From NCBI GenBank assembly GCA_004802705.1, contig SGPL01000012.1, positions 1 through 64,000 on the forward strand: a stretch of 64,000 nucleotides of DNA, read 5' to 3'. The DNA comes from Bondarzewia mesenterica. Its lineage: Eukaryota > Basidiomycota > Agaricomycetes > Russulales > Bondarzewiaceae. Shown here in pieces: positions 36,201-45,803 of the stretch (within the stretch, counting starts at the first letter, position 1; each line of letters starts with the position of its first letter). The notes under the pieces are model-generated. The model ran no database searches and was not told where the DNA came from. It saw only the letters and a program-made list of their open reading frames with translations. The translations under genes were made by a program, and so were the position numbers.

Positions 36201-38819
36201 TTCCTCTACATGTACTCATACTCGTGGTGCTGCGGGATTGATAGTATCAATCGAGTCGGAGTTCTGGGTGAAGAATCGATTTTCCAGTCTTTCTCCTACC
36301 CAGACGTCGAATTTTCCAAGCTTCGTTGCGGTCTCAGACGCAGTGGAGAGGAATTTCGAAGTGCGCGTGGATTCAAGATTGCAGCTGAAGTGGCTGCTGA
36401 CGAAGGTATGTCGGCGTCTGTATTGAACACCGGATGCTGACCGGTGACCGGCAAATCAGGGCCAGAGCTGACTCAGCGAGACTCAGCATTTTGAGCCAAC
36501 AATGCGGACATCCCAAGACGTGCCAGCTGTGGCAATACGGCACTGACCTACCAAACGACATGTTTGGAAAACAAAAAGAAGGCTCGTCTCTTCTTTGTAG
36601 CAGGAACGGCGTTGGCAGTACTCGCGCACGCGGGTTTTCACGTGTGTCCTCGCACCCCCTCACGCTCTGTGGCTTCCGGTGACGTGTCCTACCACTTCGT
36701 GCGCGTGTAATCATCCAAGATACCGCGGCCGGATCTATATGCGTTTATGCACCAGCACACGGACAACGTTCTATCTTTTGCAGCCCTGCAAAAAAGGTGA
36801 GATACTCTCAGCGTGCCCGGATCTACCGGATTTGTCTCCCTTGAACGTGTAATGCGTACCTGGCAACATATATAGACAAAGATGCCTGCCTGTGGGGCGC
36901 AGCTGGATAACGCGCAACGCGTCAGTGCGCGTGTCACCAGCTGTATTGTTCTCCGAATTCTCTCCAGATGCGCAGCTTTCCCCGTGCGGTGCGTGCGCCG
37001 TCTTCGCCGAAACCGTCGTGTACCGGCCGTACTCATGTTTTCAGAAATTGTCCCGAGGTCACCAGTTCACGTCGGTCTGCGCTGGCGTGAGCGCGTGGAC
37101 GCGTCTTTGCAAAACCTCGTTGCCATTTCTGTCTTATTCGTCTCTCATTGACAGGATCATGAGCTCGCGCATTCGAAGTGCGGCTTCAAGTCGGCGTACA
37201 TACGTGGGGGCATTCGTCGAGCGCGGGACTCTCCTGAATTCCACTTCTTCGCCGATATTCAATCCCCTCGGCGCGAGGCACGAACGGATCGAAAAACCTC
37301 GGATCGCCCACCGCATCGTACCGTGATTTGGAGTTCGGGATGAGATAGCAAGATTACCTCGAGGCGCGCTCATGCTTATACTTACCTGATGCACCTGATT
37401 TGTCGTGTTCCTTCTTTCGCCGGAAGATTTGGCGACGCAGGCCGAGGATTTTGCCTATTGATGATCGCGTATCATCGCAATCGCAATTCTCAATGCGGTA
37501 AGTTGCACAGCGAGTGCTCATGCACATGTCGATGACGGGATGGCACACAATACGCAAAAAAGTCTCTTTTATCGCAGCTTGTATGATCTTTCTCCATCCG
37601 AGTGGCTGCACTGTTTCTCTCTGGTCTGCATTCGGTTTCACTCGGATTTGCTTGAGATAGTGTTCTTTTGTCGTCAGCACAGTATCCGGGTCGATCTTCC
37701 AGTCTTAAAAACGTAAATTCTACAACCTGCCCGGCTACTCGGTGGCTTCGAACCTGGTGCGTGCTTTGAGTGTTGACATACTCGATGAGGTGTACAATCC
37801 AAGATTCTTTCCTGGTTCCCAGTCTCCGCACGCTGGGCTGCTTGTCGTGTGTCTTCTGCTTCCTCATCTTCTGCGTCTTACGAGCTCATCGATGGAGGAA
37901 GCTCTGTGTTCGATATGTATGTCCTCGTGCCCGAGGCTATGCAAAGGCTTGCTCTGATTGACGCTTTTGCTTTTTTTGTCGAAGCAAATTGGATCCCATG
38001 TATCATGGTCAAATCCCAGTCGCGGTGAGTGGGTATATGTTTCATCCAGCCATGTAGTTAAACAATTACAGAACATGCTCTATATGCATGCTTGTCTGCT
38101 CTCGTCTTCGTGCTTCACTTCGTCTCAACCCGGTTTATTCAGCAGAAGTTAGACAAACGTAACGGGTCGTAAGCGCATCCTCCTGCCCCCATAGCTCATC
38201 CCCAAATTCGCGTACCATGTGATCAAGTTCGTCATTCTCGAGGCGGCCGACGAGCATCGGTGAGACAGTACCATCTACAACTTTCTTCAATCTTCTCTCA
38301 GCACCAACAACACCTTGGTCATTACAATGTGCCTTGGTAAGCTATCGTAACCTTCACGACCTAGTCAAGTCCTAGTCATCTCTCGAACACTCTGGTCAGC
38401 TATGGTTCATTATCACTCCATTGACGCCCTATTACGAAGCATGTCCTTGTGGGGAACGAATCTTGAGTAGACGCTTCTCACCGCAACCTGCCATGATGGG
38501 CTAATTTCCAGAAATTCGTGAGTAAAAACACACCTATTCTACATCTAAGACCTCTTCTACATCTGATACCCGCGGACAATCCCTCGTTCGCAATGCTTTA
38601 CTATGAAAACGTGATGCTGAGAATATCTTGATGCGTAAGTCCTCGGCCATCCTTACTGATATGCTGATATGAGGCAACATGCCTGGGAGGGACGGCTGAC
38701 TGTGCACCACTGCACCCACACTTTTGTAGGACTCGACAGGTCGCCCATCGGGAATCACCACCGTAGGTGCTGCATTGATATCGGATCAAGTGAGTTGAGT
38801 GCAATCACTGTTGTAACTT
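33246..38819. other. Gene-poor stretch, long 3' region and unresolved fragments
   Basis: The first ~900 bp are pyrimidine-rich and probably include the 3' UTR of the 32408 gene, with a TTGG-type simple repeat at about 33877-33900 and (TACG)n near 34814-34828. Coding-like minus-strand fragments occur at 34526-34700 (ILCESIADLVARSQSE) and 37490-38076 (WIVHLIEYVNTQSTHQVRSH), but plus-strand frames there look equally protein-like. I could not build a gene. Confidence 0.4.
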
Positions 38820-39281
38820 GACGCTGTCCACAGTGCATATCCGTTGCCGGCGGCAGAGCGTATCATACGGTTCATACACAAGTTGACGCGCGCTGTGCCT
38901 GCGCTCCGGCCGAATGAACGAAGCCTGGAGGAGATTTTAGGAATCTTCGAGTGGTGCCCGACCAGGTTGATACTGTACATTCCCGTCCACTTCCGAGCCT
39001 CCGGCATCCAGCGATTGGACAGTGAGACCTCCGAGACAGAACAGGCCGGTCGAACTCCCGAGCATGACGCTATGATTGACACAGTTCCTGTACTGCAAAT
39101 GTTCCGATATACCGTGACATGTAGGTCCATCGAGCCGCCTCTCCGAGCGCTTCCCGTTCTGTCCCTTAGGAAGTTGGCACTCTCGGCGCCTTTGCCCTCT
39201 GGCGCTGACGACGTTGAATATCCATCAACGGGTTTAAACTGGGTCCCCTTTGTTCTTGATGCGGACTTAGAGCTTGTTTGA
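38820..39281 (+). pseudogene. Remnant of an F-box/LRR-like protein
   Basis: A plus-strand frame of about 146 codons resembles the C-terminal half of Agaricomycete F-box-associated proteins: IIRFIHKLTRAV, LEEILGIFEWCPTRLILYI, then LRALPVLSLRKLAL. It ends with a stop at 39279-39281. There is no ATG in frame, and a likely intron just upstream (38790-38836, GTGAGT to CACAG) does not join it to an open frame. I therefore treat it as a truncated remnant. The family call is weak. Confidence 0.3.
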
Positions 39282-39627
39282 TGATGCCCCTTATACCCGA
39301 CATCTGTTGAGCGTATCGCTGAACTTGATGCCGTAGCCTCCATCATGCTTAGATAGACTGCGACGTGTTCTCGCGTTCGCCTCAATTAATATTATTTATT
39401 ACTTGATTCAAACTCTCATACCCACGCGGAGCATCTGCTCGACTATCCTGGAATCTGGATGGTGATGCTGGTAGGCTTGCCATCCTGGGCAACCGTGACG
39501 ACTTAACTTACCTTTCTCGCGTTCGCGCATCGCTCGCATGTGTCAGCTTGGTGAATGCTGTTTATACACGTCTGACACAAGTGAAAAAATATGTCAATGG
39601 ATCGGTATAGGTATCAAAATCATTGGG

Positions 39628-39725
39628 CTGCCCCAGTGAGGCTCGAACTCACGACCTTCCGATTATTTAAGGAGTTTGATACTCTCGTAACAGTCGGACG
39701 CTGTAACCAACTCAGCCATGGGGCA
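39628..39725 (-). tRNA. tRNA-Asn (GTT) with a 24-nt intron
   Basis: The acceptor stem TGCCCCA/TGGGGCA pairs fully and the discriminator is G. The T arm is GTGAG-TTCGAGC-CTCAC. The anticodon stem TCCGA/TCGGA encloses loop CT-GTT-A-A, with a 24-nt intron inserted after the base 3' of the anticodon, the canonical eukaryotic position. The mature tRNA is 74 nt. A TTTT terminator follows 8 nt downstream. Confidence 0.95.
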
Positions 39726-39833
39726 CATACATTTAGCTTTTTGCCAAAATATATATATAGCGAATATTTACATCAGATTAATCCGACCGTTCCTATCGAG
39801 ATCTTGTTCCAAAGGCATTTCAGCTCTACATCC

Positions 39834-40870
39834 ATGGCTGCAGCCTCGTTCGTACGGAACGGCAAGAAGGTGACTATCACCTCATAATCGCAGAGTGTAA
39901 ATTCACTGCTAGCATGAGTGCAGATTGTCGCCATCGGGCGAAACTATATTGACCACGTCAAGGAACTGAACAATGCTATTCCGAAGGAACCGTTCTTCTT
40001 CCTCAAGCCTACTACCAGTTACCTTCTGTCGGGAGGGAATGTAGAGATTCCGAGGGGGGTTGTCGCCCATCATGAAGGTACGCCTTTCTTCGTGATATAC
40101 TCGAGCGCGGGCATTCATGTAGGCTGCGGATGTAGTCGAGCTTGGTTTGGTCATTGGCAAGACCGGGCGTGACATCTCTCAGGAAAACGCTGAGAGCTAT
40201 ATCGCAGGATATGGTGAGTCTGTGGGCTTGGCCTCGTTTCATGATTGCGTTGCTTCCATTAACTGATGACTATCTAGCACTCGCTGTCGATATGACGGCG
40301 AGAAACTTCCAGGATGAGGTCAAGAAAAAGGGCCTACCGTGGTCCACTGTGAAGGGTTTCGACACCTTCACACCTGTCAGGTATTTCAATCTCAAATCGA
40401 ATCTTCGAATTCTAGCTGAGAGCATTTCGCAGCTCCTTCATCCCTAAATCTGAAGTCGCTGATCCCCATAATCTGAACCTTTGGTTGAAGGCTAGTCCCC
40501 TGGAGGCGTAGTAAACTCTCTGTAAACTTACATCATTTTCATAGATTAATGGACAGGTGAAGCAGAATGGAGTAACTTCCGATATGATGTTCCGTATCCC
40601 TCGTTTGATCGAGCACGTATCGTCCATCATGACATTGGAGGTGCGTAACATAATCATGCGGTGGGCCATTCGTCTCCTTCTCATCGGGATATTTCATGAT
40701 GGCAGGAGGGCGACCTCATCTTGACGGGTACACCGTCTGGCATAGGTCCCCTCGTACCGGGTGACCAGGTTGTCTGCGGACTCGCAGACGCTACGACCAA
40801 GCAGGAGCTGGTGAAGCTTGAGTTCGGAGTTGTAGCAAGGAATGCAGGGTATCTCTACCAGCCCCAGTAA
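39834..40870 (+). CDS. FAHD1-like acylpyruvase / oxaloacetate decarboxylase
   Basis: A fumarylacetoacetate-hydrolase fold enzyme that cleaves acylpyruvates or decarboxylates oxaloacetate; FAHD1 proteins are often mitochondrial. Motifs in order: IVAIGRNYIDHVKELNN, FFFLKPTTSYL, the metal-binding HHEVELGLVIGK, ALAVDMTARNFQDE, KKKGLPWSTVKGFDTF, then TLEEGDLILTGTPSGIGPL. The ATG at 39834 begins a 12-codon exon before a GTGACT intron. Six or so introns are present. One (40490-40544) has a GC donor and joins LWLK to INGQVKQNG with no gap. Length is normal for the family. Confidence 0.92.
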
Positions 40871-41163
40871 TCTTGGCTTCACCTATGAATGAACAGTAAG
40901 TGAAAGAGGTCGCGACAAATAGACCTGTACTGTATCTCCATCTGTCCCTTACCATGACTGAGATCGCGCGTCGGCGTTGGGAGTCGGTAACGGGCCGTGT
41001 GTGGGTGGGGTTCAGTACGCACCTTAAGGTATGTGGATGACGTTCGGTACGCGTGTAAGTGGGTAAGTGTTAATATGTTTTCTTAACCGGCGTGCATACA
41101 AAACTCGAGCGTCAAGAGACCATCTCCTTCATACACAAACCCGTCTCTCTCTCTATGACTATC
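40871..41163. other. Intergenic region before the tandem pair
   Basis: 293 bp with no supported gene. Confidence 0.4.
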
Positions 41164-41650
41164 ATGCCTAGCACTGAACTCGTTACGTTGAAATTCATTC
41201 ACCCCCACGACTACAACCGGTAGCAAGCCCTCTCCCACTTCAGAGTTCTCCTGCAAAACCCAGCATCAGAATACACACTCCTTTTGTAGCGCAATATCGC
41301 CAGTCAGGATGAGGCATGCGTCATCATGGGGATGGAAGGATGTCGCACGACACCGCGCGTGGACGGTGAGTGAGGAAAATATAAAGTTGCTGAGGGCATT
41401 GGGACCATACGTCGAGGTCAAGAATCTGGTTCGTTTAGATATGAACTTCGACGAGATGCCAAAGGAACTCTCCATTTTGACTTGGAGCGGGAAACTGAGG
41501 TTGAGGAATGAGATGGGACGAGGACAGACGGATCCGGGGCTATTTGGGACGCTCGAGTGAAGGATGTCAAAGGAAAGCGGGACACTGTTTGTCAGTTGGC
41601 TGGGTACGATGAAGGAAAGGATCTTGAGAGCATCAGATGTGCTACGGTGG
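41164..41650 (+). pseudogene. Copy A of a tandem dimeric alpha/beta-barrel-like gene, decayed
   Basis: Starts MPSTELVTLKFIHPHDYNR then a TAG. Homology to copy B (starting at 42137) continues as ALSHFRVLL and SEYTLLL, then a second TAG, and then in shifted frame through SSWGWKDVARHRAWTVSEEN and LVRLDMNFDEMPKELS to near 41650. Two in-frame stops and at least one frameshift make it a pseudogene. The layout resembles small antibiotic-biosynthesis-monooxygenase/EthD-type proteins, which is an inference. Confidence 0.65.
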
Positions 41651-42136
41651 GTGTTGTTGTGTCTCGTATCCAGCTTTGATTGACAGCCTGTGTCGCTGAG
41701 CAATTTCCAGCGACTCCATACCGGGTTCCTGAGAGCTGCAGTGTTTGTGCGACGCGGCAGGTTGTTGATGGATGCCAGAGGCAATTCGTAGAACGCCTTA
41801 AAACAGTATGACCTAGGTTCTGAAATCTCCTAAAACCAAACGTCGCAAGTCTTCCGCAATGCTCGAGCGCTAGCACTCATGCACATGGCTCATTCTGCTG
41901 AACGTGTCAAAGAGACTCGGACACGCAGCCAGCACATGACGCAGCTTTATATCCATGTGAGCTGCTTTTTGGAGATGGGACTGGAAGATCGCCGATTTGC
42001 GCGACACGCTGACTCGCACTCGCAGGTCGCCGAGTGCTCTGCAGTGAGAGCTTACGCGTCTTTCAAGGTCGCATAAAACCTGAGCTCCATTAATAAATGC
42101 TTCAGAATCATGTCCCCGTCACTGTCCATACCTGCC
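41651..42136. other. Spacer between tandem copies
   Basis: Holds the 3' side of copy A and presumed promoter of copy B. Antisense ORFs here are not supported. Confidence 0.4.
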
Positions 42137-42727
42137 ATGCCCAACACCGAACTCGCAGTGTTGAAATTCATTCACCCGCACGACCTCCACCAAAAGCCTG
42201 TCCTCCCTCACTTCAAATCTCTGCTGGAGAAGTAATCGACGTGTTCAGAATATCCCCTTCTCTTCTACCGTGATACTGCGAGCCCTTCCGAGGTGTACCT
42301 GGTCTCGGGATGGAAGGATGTCGCCGCTCACCAGGCATGGATAGCGAGCGAGGTGAATACGGAGTTGCTGAGGGAATTGAGACCGTACCTCAAGGTGAAA
42401 GATCTGGTTCACTTGGATGTGAACTTCGACGAGATGCCGAAGGAGCTAGTTACTTTGTCTTTGGAACTGGACTCCGAAGTTGAGACGGGAGATAAGGTGA
42501 AATCCGACGTGGACGCAGTTTGGGAGGCACGAGGGAAGGACGTTGAAGAGAAGCGAGATACTATCTATAGATTCGCCGGATATGAAGAGGGGAAAGATAC
42601 TGACACGGTACACCATCAGAGGTGCTACTGCGGGCGTTATTTTGTCCCGTATTCAGGTATAAATTCTTGTGAGGCATGGTTCCGACTGTTTCTGCAGTTG
42701 CTGAACAGCAAAAAAAAAAGTCAATAA
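42137..42727 (+). pseudogene. Copy B of the tandem alpha/beta-barrel-like gene, with an in-frame TAA
   Basis: Starts MPNTELAVLKFIHPHDLHQK and runs 32 codons to a TAA at 42233-42235. Beyond the stop, the same frame continues STCSEYPLLFYRDTASPSEV, YLVSGWKDVAAHQAWIASE and LVHLDVNFDEMPKEL. So a single codon (probably CAA to TAA) interrupts an otherwise intact frame. A 51-nt intron (42232-42282, GT to AG) would also restore the frame, but it would delete a conserved strand, so I favour nonsense. The family looks like a dimeric alpha/beta-barrel monooxygenase-type fold; function unknown. Confidence 0.6.
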
Positions 42728-42881
42728 ATGGGTATCACTTTTTATGAAATAGCACTGTCGTACAGTCAACGATCTTGATCATGGTGAATCCTCTACTGGT
42801 CTTCTGTCTTCTGCGATGCGAGCTGAACGCGTTGAACCAAACGCGCTGCGGACTTCGTAGCACATGATGCAGTTTTCTCAT

Positions 42882-42887
42882 CACGTG
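42882..42887. promoter_or_regulatory. E-box CACGTG upstream of the Trf4 gene
   Basis: CTCATCACGTGCTAAACC lies 67 bp upstream of the chosen start. The first 13 bases are identical to the element at 4773-4785. If translation began at 42864, the motif would sit inside the coding region, so it supports the later start. Confidence 0.4.
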
Positions 42888-42953
42888 CTAAACCCGTTTT
42901 CGGTTTTACCAGCCAATGCTGAGCGCGATCATTTGTGTATCTCAACCCAACCT

Positions 42954-45387
42954 ATGGCAGAATCACGCTCCACGCCCAAATCATCACGACCACAATCTAG
43001 AGAGTCGAGCAGGCCACATTCGAAGTCTCTCCAAACACCGGACGCGCGGCGGACTCGGAGAAAGAAAAGAGAAAAGGAAAGGGACCGTGAACAAGAACGC
43101 GCGGGCGCGGGAGTTGAGGGGGGCGCCATCGCTGGACCAGGGCCATCAACTCTGTCAATGAATAGCAGTGGGAGTATCTCTGCCAATGCCGGAATCTTGA
43201 GGGTAAAGTCTTCTGTGCCCGACATGACGACGAAGGTCGGAGCGACGGAGACGAGTGGAAAGAGCCAGTTCGAGCGTGGGCTTGATTTTATACCATTCGG
43301 CGAGGACAATGGGTATGAGAATAAATTGGAGGAGGGGGAAGAGCGTGATGGCGGGACCATCAAGGGTAAGGGGAAAGAAAGGGAATGGGATAAGGGTAAG
43401 GACAAGGTGCGGGAATGGGACTTGGGGAAGGAGAGCGATCGGGATCGGGATGGAGGGAGCGCGAGGAAACGGAGGGCGGACGCATTTGATAGAAACGATG
43501 GGTATGCGAATAAGAAGCAGCGGATGGATGCTGCATCGAGGAGGGCACCATGGGTTGCAGATGTGAATTGGAATGCATGCACGAATGTCGCTGAATTGTG
43601 CGTGTCTTGCTCTCTGCATTTCTCTCAAGTTGATTACGCTCACGCCTTCTAATTTGTGCATTGTAGACTGCATCAAGAGGTCGATGCCTTTGTTAAGTAT
43701 ATATCGCCCACGCCAGAAGAAGATGAAGTTCGGTCTTTGGTCGTGACCATGATCGAACGAGCAATCACGAAGAATTTCCCTGACGCCAAAGTGTTGCCGT
43801 TTGGTAGCTATGAAACCAAACTATACCTACCTCTTGGGCGAGTGTTAATGCATCGCCATCTTGACTTTTTCTTACTTAACGTACACAGTGATATCGACCT
43901 GGTCGTACTCTCCAAATCCATGGCCTGCTCCGATCGTGTCACCGTGTTGCACGCGATGGCCAACACGCTCAAACGCGCACGTATAACAGACAAAGTAACG
44001 ATCATCGCGAAAGCGAAGGTCCCCATTATCAAATTCGTCACCGTACACGGGTGGTTCGCCGTCGACATCTCTATAAACCAAGCCAACGGCGTCGAGGCAG
44101 GCAAGATGGTCAATGGGTTCATCGCAGAGATACCTGCGCTGCGCAGCCTCGTCATGATTACCAAGGCATTCCTCAATCAGCGAAGTATGAACGAGGTTTT
44201 CTCGGGCGGGCTGGGGAGCTACAGCATTGTTTGCCTATCCATCAGCTTTTTGCAGATGCATCCAAAAATACGGGCCGGGGAGATTGATCCGTCAAAAAGT
44301 CTGGGCGTGCTGGTGATGGAATTCTTCGAGTTATACGGGTGCTATTTCAATTATAATGAGGTGGGCATCTCTTTGCGGGATGGCGGGACGTATTTCAGCA
44401 AGGCGGAGAGAGGGTGGGGTAATTATGACCGGTCGCCTTTCCTCTCTATCGAAGACCCCGCAGACCCTTGTGAGTGATCGCCTTTTTTCTTGACAGTTTC
44501 GTGGTTTGTTTATTGTTTGTGTTCAGCAAATGACATCTCAAAGGGGTCCTACCAACTGGCTCGAGTACGGCAAACGTTTGCTGGCGCATATGGCATCATG
44601 ACCGCTGCTGCGTATGCAAAAGCGGGCATACTCAGTGCACGTCGATCAGGCCGGTCAGTCAACCTCCGTGGTCACACAGAACCGGAAGACATGAGTATTT
44701 TGTCTAGTGTATTGGGCGTGACGCAAGAGGTGCGTTCAAACTGTTCGTTCATGCACGGAATCCGGCCTAAGCTGCACTTCTACCCAGGCGATCAATCGTC
44801 GCCGTCTCGTTCAAGAGCTCTATGACAAACAAGTGCTGCATCAGCTGCTTGGTGTTTCACCAAAAAGCGTCATCGTCCATGACACTAACGGGACCAACGG
44901 GTCGCCCGGACAAGCAAACGGAGAGGGGGCTTTCAGCGTCAGATCAGCCTGGGAAACGGCTGATATGGAGCTGAGCTCTGAGGACGAACATCCATCCTCA
45001 TCCAAATTGCGAAAACACGGAATCATCGATGTGGATGCAAACGAAGAGGAGGAAAGCCGATACGGTATTCCTCCGAAGAAGCGCCGGCGCATGGGAACTG
45101 TTGCGGATAGGCACACCGTGTACACGTCGGACGACGACGATGACGACGACGTTGCCGAGGCAAAGGATGATATCGTCGTACCCACCATCGATGACAGCGA
45201 CGACAATAATAGCTTGGTCAAGGAAGAGCGTGAGTATGATGTTGATGGCATCAGGAGCGGGCAGGATGTTCTGGAGACCAAGACAAAGGTGAAGAGGACG
45301 AGGGTGAAGATTGACAGGAAGCGGGCGTTTTGGGCTTCAAAGGGGTATCTGGGCGGAGGTGATGGGAGCAGGAGTCCGAGCCCTTGA
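42954..45387 (+). CDS. trf4: Non-canonical poly(A) polymerase Trf4/Trf5 (TRAMP complex)
   Basis: Adds short A tails to aberrant nuclear RNAs so that the exosome degrades them. The first ~200 residues are charged and disordered (Lys/Glu/Arg-rich). The nucleotidyltransferase core starts at LHQEVDAFVKYISPTPEE. The catalytic motif is FGSYETKLYLPLG-DIDLVV, with the two Asp residues that bind metal; it is interrupted by the intron 43839-43888, which needs a GC donor. VDISINQANG, LRSLVMITKAFLNQR and GLGSYSIVCLSISFLQ follow (central domain), and SIEDPADPSNDISKGSYQLA is the typical C-terminal block. An acidic Ser-rich tail ends the protein. An alternative ATG at 42864 is in frame. Confidence 0.93.
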
Positions 45388-45803
45388 GATTTACTTCCGA
45401 TAGTTCTGGCAATCTTGCGTTGATTCGGAACCGGTCTTCGTGCCCTGATATTCCATACCCTTGGGGCTTTTTATTTCAAGCGTTGATACTATGTCGAGTA
45501 CTATTGTGAAGTCCTATTTTCGAGGCAGGGGAGCGCGGCCGTATGTAATCAGCTCCGTGGCAGCCGAGCATAGTTGCCGTTTGGAACCGTGACCGCGCAA
45601 CATCTTTCAAATACCCTTCTCACACGCGCAATCCCTTCCTTTGTTCTCCTCGCGTGCTTTCTCTTCTTTCATTTCTTAGATCTTCGGCACTTTAGCCCAC
45701 CACGATATCCATCAAATTTCCCATCAATCGATTCTCCAAACATAGGGTCTGAAGTCGCTGGCCGTTCTTTGACCACCATCCATTGCTGTCTCTCTCTTAT
45801 TCC
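45388..45803. other. Intergenic: Trf4 3' side and promoter of the 45804 gene
   Basis: 416 bp, pyrimidine-rich near its right end, which fits a leader. No gene seen. Confidence 0.5.

Noticed and set aside
38786..39385. 199-codon minus-strand ORF
   Set aside because: The plus-strand frame over the same interval looks more protein-like (LRR-type), and the minus peptide is Ser/Arg-rich with no motif.
41592..41876. Minus-strand ORFs across the tandem copies
   Set aside because: They are antisense shadows of the copy A homology and its spacer.
42864..42953. In-frame upstream ATG for Trf4
   Set aside because: It would place a promoter-like E-box shared with another gene inside the coding region, and the extra residues do not resemble the family.
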